Virus record (IMG/VR): IMGVR_UViG_3300044946_000057
Coordinates: 1 to 47,542 of that record
Reading direction: 5' to 3' (one strand)
Source: a virus
DNA: 47,542 bases
Shown here: in pieces, positions 46,154 to 47,542 of the stretch
How the letters are laid out: the number at the start of each line of letters is the position of its first letter
Position numbering within the stretch: position 1 is the first letter of the stretch
Made by a program: the position numbers and the translations under genes
The notes under the pieces: generated by a model
Seen by the model: the letters and a program-made list of their open reading frames with translations, nothing else
Told to the model about the DNA's origin: nothing
The model's database searches: none

Positions 46154-47071
46154 CTACGGCCCGTTTGACCCAAGGATGCTCCGTGGGTCAGTGGCACCGA
46201 CGCTGCACCGAAAGTACGTGGCCGCTGCCGCGTTCTTCGTATCGAACTCGTTATCGGTGCTGAACTCCGGCCGATCGCGCCAGAACTGCTGCATCCCGTT
46301 GAGGCAGTTGGTTCGCACAAACCACGCATTCGGCAGCGTGAAGTAGTGATTCAACTTGATCCCATTCGGGAACGCATTGGTCGCCTTCAGCACGTTGAGC
46401 GCGTTGTTGCTGTTGTCGCTCGACAGCACGCTCTTGAGGATGCGGTTCGCGTTGAACCACTGCTGACGCGCCACATGCAGCGACATAGGCATGATCGACA
46501 CGTAGAGCTGTCGGTCGGTCTGCAGGCCCATCGCCTGAATGCAGATGTCCTCCAGTGCCGCCTCGCTCAAGTCCGCCGGGCTCAGTGCATTGGAATACGT
46601 GCCGCCCGTGGCGTTGATCTGGGAGGTAGAGCACAGCGTCGCGCCAGTGGCAAACGTGAACACGTTGCCGGTGAACGCATCGTTGTACACCGCCGCAGCG
46701 ATGTTCTCGATGGTCTGCTGGATTGAGAACGCATTGGCTTTTGCTCGACGCATGGAGATGACTTCATATAGGTTGTCCTTCATCTCCTCGTAGGTGACCT
46801 TGTAGCCCAGCGCGTACGCGATGTGCGTGTAGCGCTGCACCGGTCCCTGGATCTCGCTGTCGTAGGAGACAGAATCTCCTTCGGGCTTCACGCTCGCAAG
46901 TCCAAATCCTGTGACCTGCACGTCCTCCTCATAGGACTGACCTGATTCGAGCTGATCGAAAAGGTCCGTGTATTCGGTCGCGTGTTCCGCGTAAATCTGC
47001 CCCCAGAACGCATGCACACCCGGCCAAAGTGCCTTTGGGTGTGCGCCTGTGGTGATGATGCCGCCTGCCAT
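46154..47071 (-). CDS. Major capsid protein
   Basis: 305 aa from ATG 47071 with GGAG eight bases before. Order (scaffold, small head proteins, this gene) and length fit an HK97-fold coat protein. Features include an N-arm-like start, an acidic E-loop region (QSYEEDVQVTGFGLASVKPE, about 44-63), a long helix (RRAKANAFSIQQTIENIAAA) and a P-domain-like end. A terminator follows. The MCP call rests on context and fold pattern. Confidence 0.75.
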   Translation of the reverse strand: MAGGIITTGAHPKALWPGVHAFWGQIYAEHATEYTDLFDQLESGQSYEEDVQVTGFGLASVKPEGDSVSYDSEIQGPVQRYTHIAYALGYKVTYEEMKDNLYEVISMRRAKANAFSIQQTIENIAAAVYNDAFTGNVFTFATGATLCSTSQINATGGTYSNALSPADLSEAALEDICIQAMGLQTDRQLYVSIMPMSLHVARQQWFNANRILKSVLSSDNSNNALNVLKATNAFPNGIKLNHYFTLPNAWFVRTNCLNGMQQFWRDRPEFSTDNEFDTKNAAAATYFRCSVGATDPRSILGSNGP

Positions 47072-47083
47072 GTTGATTGCTCC

Positions 47084-47542
47084 TTAAACGCCGAGAACGG
47101 CGGCGCGGTAATAGTGGTTCTGTAGCAAGCAAAGCCACTTTGCGTACAGGCCGTAAGCGTTCCAGGTCCCGCTCGAGTTGTCGTAGCGCTGCACCAGTCC
47201 GAGCAGTCGCAGATTGAAGCTCACTGTCGTGGCAGCCGCGGTGCCGTTGTCCAGAAACGCACCCGACAAGCTCACCCCTGTCGCTGGAGCGGCGAGCGCG
47301 AAGTTCGCGTTCTTGCTGGTCGCCGATACGGTGAACGGAGTGCCGGTACCCTGCTCCTGAATCTCGAAGATGATGTTTGGATCATCGGCAACGAGCGCGT
47401 AGTACGGCACGGTCTTGGTTGCCGGCGCGTTCACCACGCTCAGATTGCTGGGAGCGATGTAGGGTCCGCCGCGCGGGTTGGTGCCCACGGCGAGAATCAC
47501 GCCCACGTTTGGCGCGCCGACCGCTCCAACGGTGAGGGTCTG
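47084..47542 (-). CDS. Head-region structural protein, C-terminal part (gene crosses the circle join)
   Basis: This is the rest of the gene that starts at GTG 307: its frame reads off base 1 and re-enters at 47415. The stop is TAA at 47084-47086. Strands such as IIFEIQEQGTGTPFTVSAT and LRLLGLVQRYDNSSG suggest a beta fold. It ends 12 bp before the major capsid start. Confidence 0.75.
   Translation of the reverse strand, partial: QTLTVGAVGAPNVGVILAVGTNPRGGPYIAPSNLSVVNAPATKTVPYYALVADDPNIIFEIQEQGTGTPFTVSATSKNANFALAAPATGVSLSGAFLDNGTAAATTVSFNLRLLGLVQRYDNSSGTWNAYGLYAKWLCLLQNHYYRAAVLGV
47416..47542. repeat. 127-bp terminal direct repeat, second copy
   Basis: Exact copy of bases 1-127. It should be removed once to make the 47,415-bp circle. 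Confidence 0.95.

Overview
The window is a complete circular phage genome. Bases 1-127 are repeated exactly at 47416-47542, and one gene runs across the join, so the unique circle is 47,415 bp. Gene content points to a temperate podovirus with a P22-like tail: a P22-type portal, gp4-like and gp10-like tail accessory proteins, internal ejection proteins, a tailspike and no tail tube or sheath genes. GC-rich codon use, tight ATGA/GTGA overlaps and families such as DUF3653-like and VapE-like proteins suggest a proteobacterial host, but the genus cannot be read from the sequence. The contig looks like a metagenomic assembly.

Layout. (a) 12.1 kb down to 0.3 kb, and on across the join from 47.5 to 30.6 kb, is one long minus-strand late block. 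In transcription order it holds small terminase, a surface/fibre cassette (beta-helix, FN3, zinc and repeat proteins), large terminase, portal, a GroES-like co-chaperonin, scaffold, head proteins and major capsid protein. It continues with a third beta-helix and structural proteins, gp4-like and gp10-like tail factors, a cupin, three ejection proteins, a PurD-like ATP-grasp enzyme, a zinc protein and the pectate-lyase-fold tailspike. It ends in a run of small membrane and lysis-type genes and an alpha/beta hydrolase. (b) 12.15-13.13 kb is noncoding and rich in GTTACRAC iterons and palindromes; it is a candidate replication origin or control region. (c) 13.1-17.8 kb, minus strand, is the replication block: a VapE-like helicase/primase, VRR-NUC nuclease, DEAD-type helicase and a Cro-like HTH. 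(d) 17.8-18.3 kb is a divergent switch with three matching operators (AGCAA-N4-TTGCT). (e) 17.9-30.6 kb, plus strand, is the early/accessory block. It holds the repressor, recombination exonuclease and ATPase, HTH proteins, an RNA methyltransferase whose 3' end runs through a complete tRNA-Gln gene, a nucleotidyltransferase-like protein, the integrase, a cytosine methyltransferase, an adenine methyltransferase, and many small zinc, membrane and hypothetical proteins.

Most notable. The cytosine-5 methyltransferase gene (25775-26521) appears to encode a second protein in the +1 frame along almost its whole length, and both frames show conserved motifs. An SPOUT RNA methyltransferase gene overlaps the tRNA-Gln(UUG) gene and lies close to a nucleotidyltransferase-fold gene, forming a possible tRNA module. 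An ATP-grasp gene at 29.6-30.2 kb is broken by a one-base shift. A strong promoter at 24141-24169 has a perfect 12-bp palindrome between -35 and -10. Several genes of 23-58 codons were found by reading between the longer ORFs.
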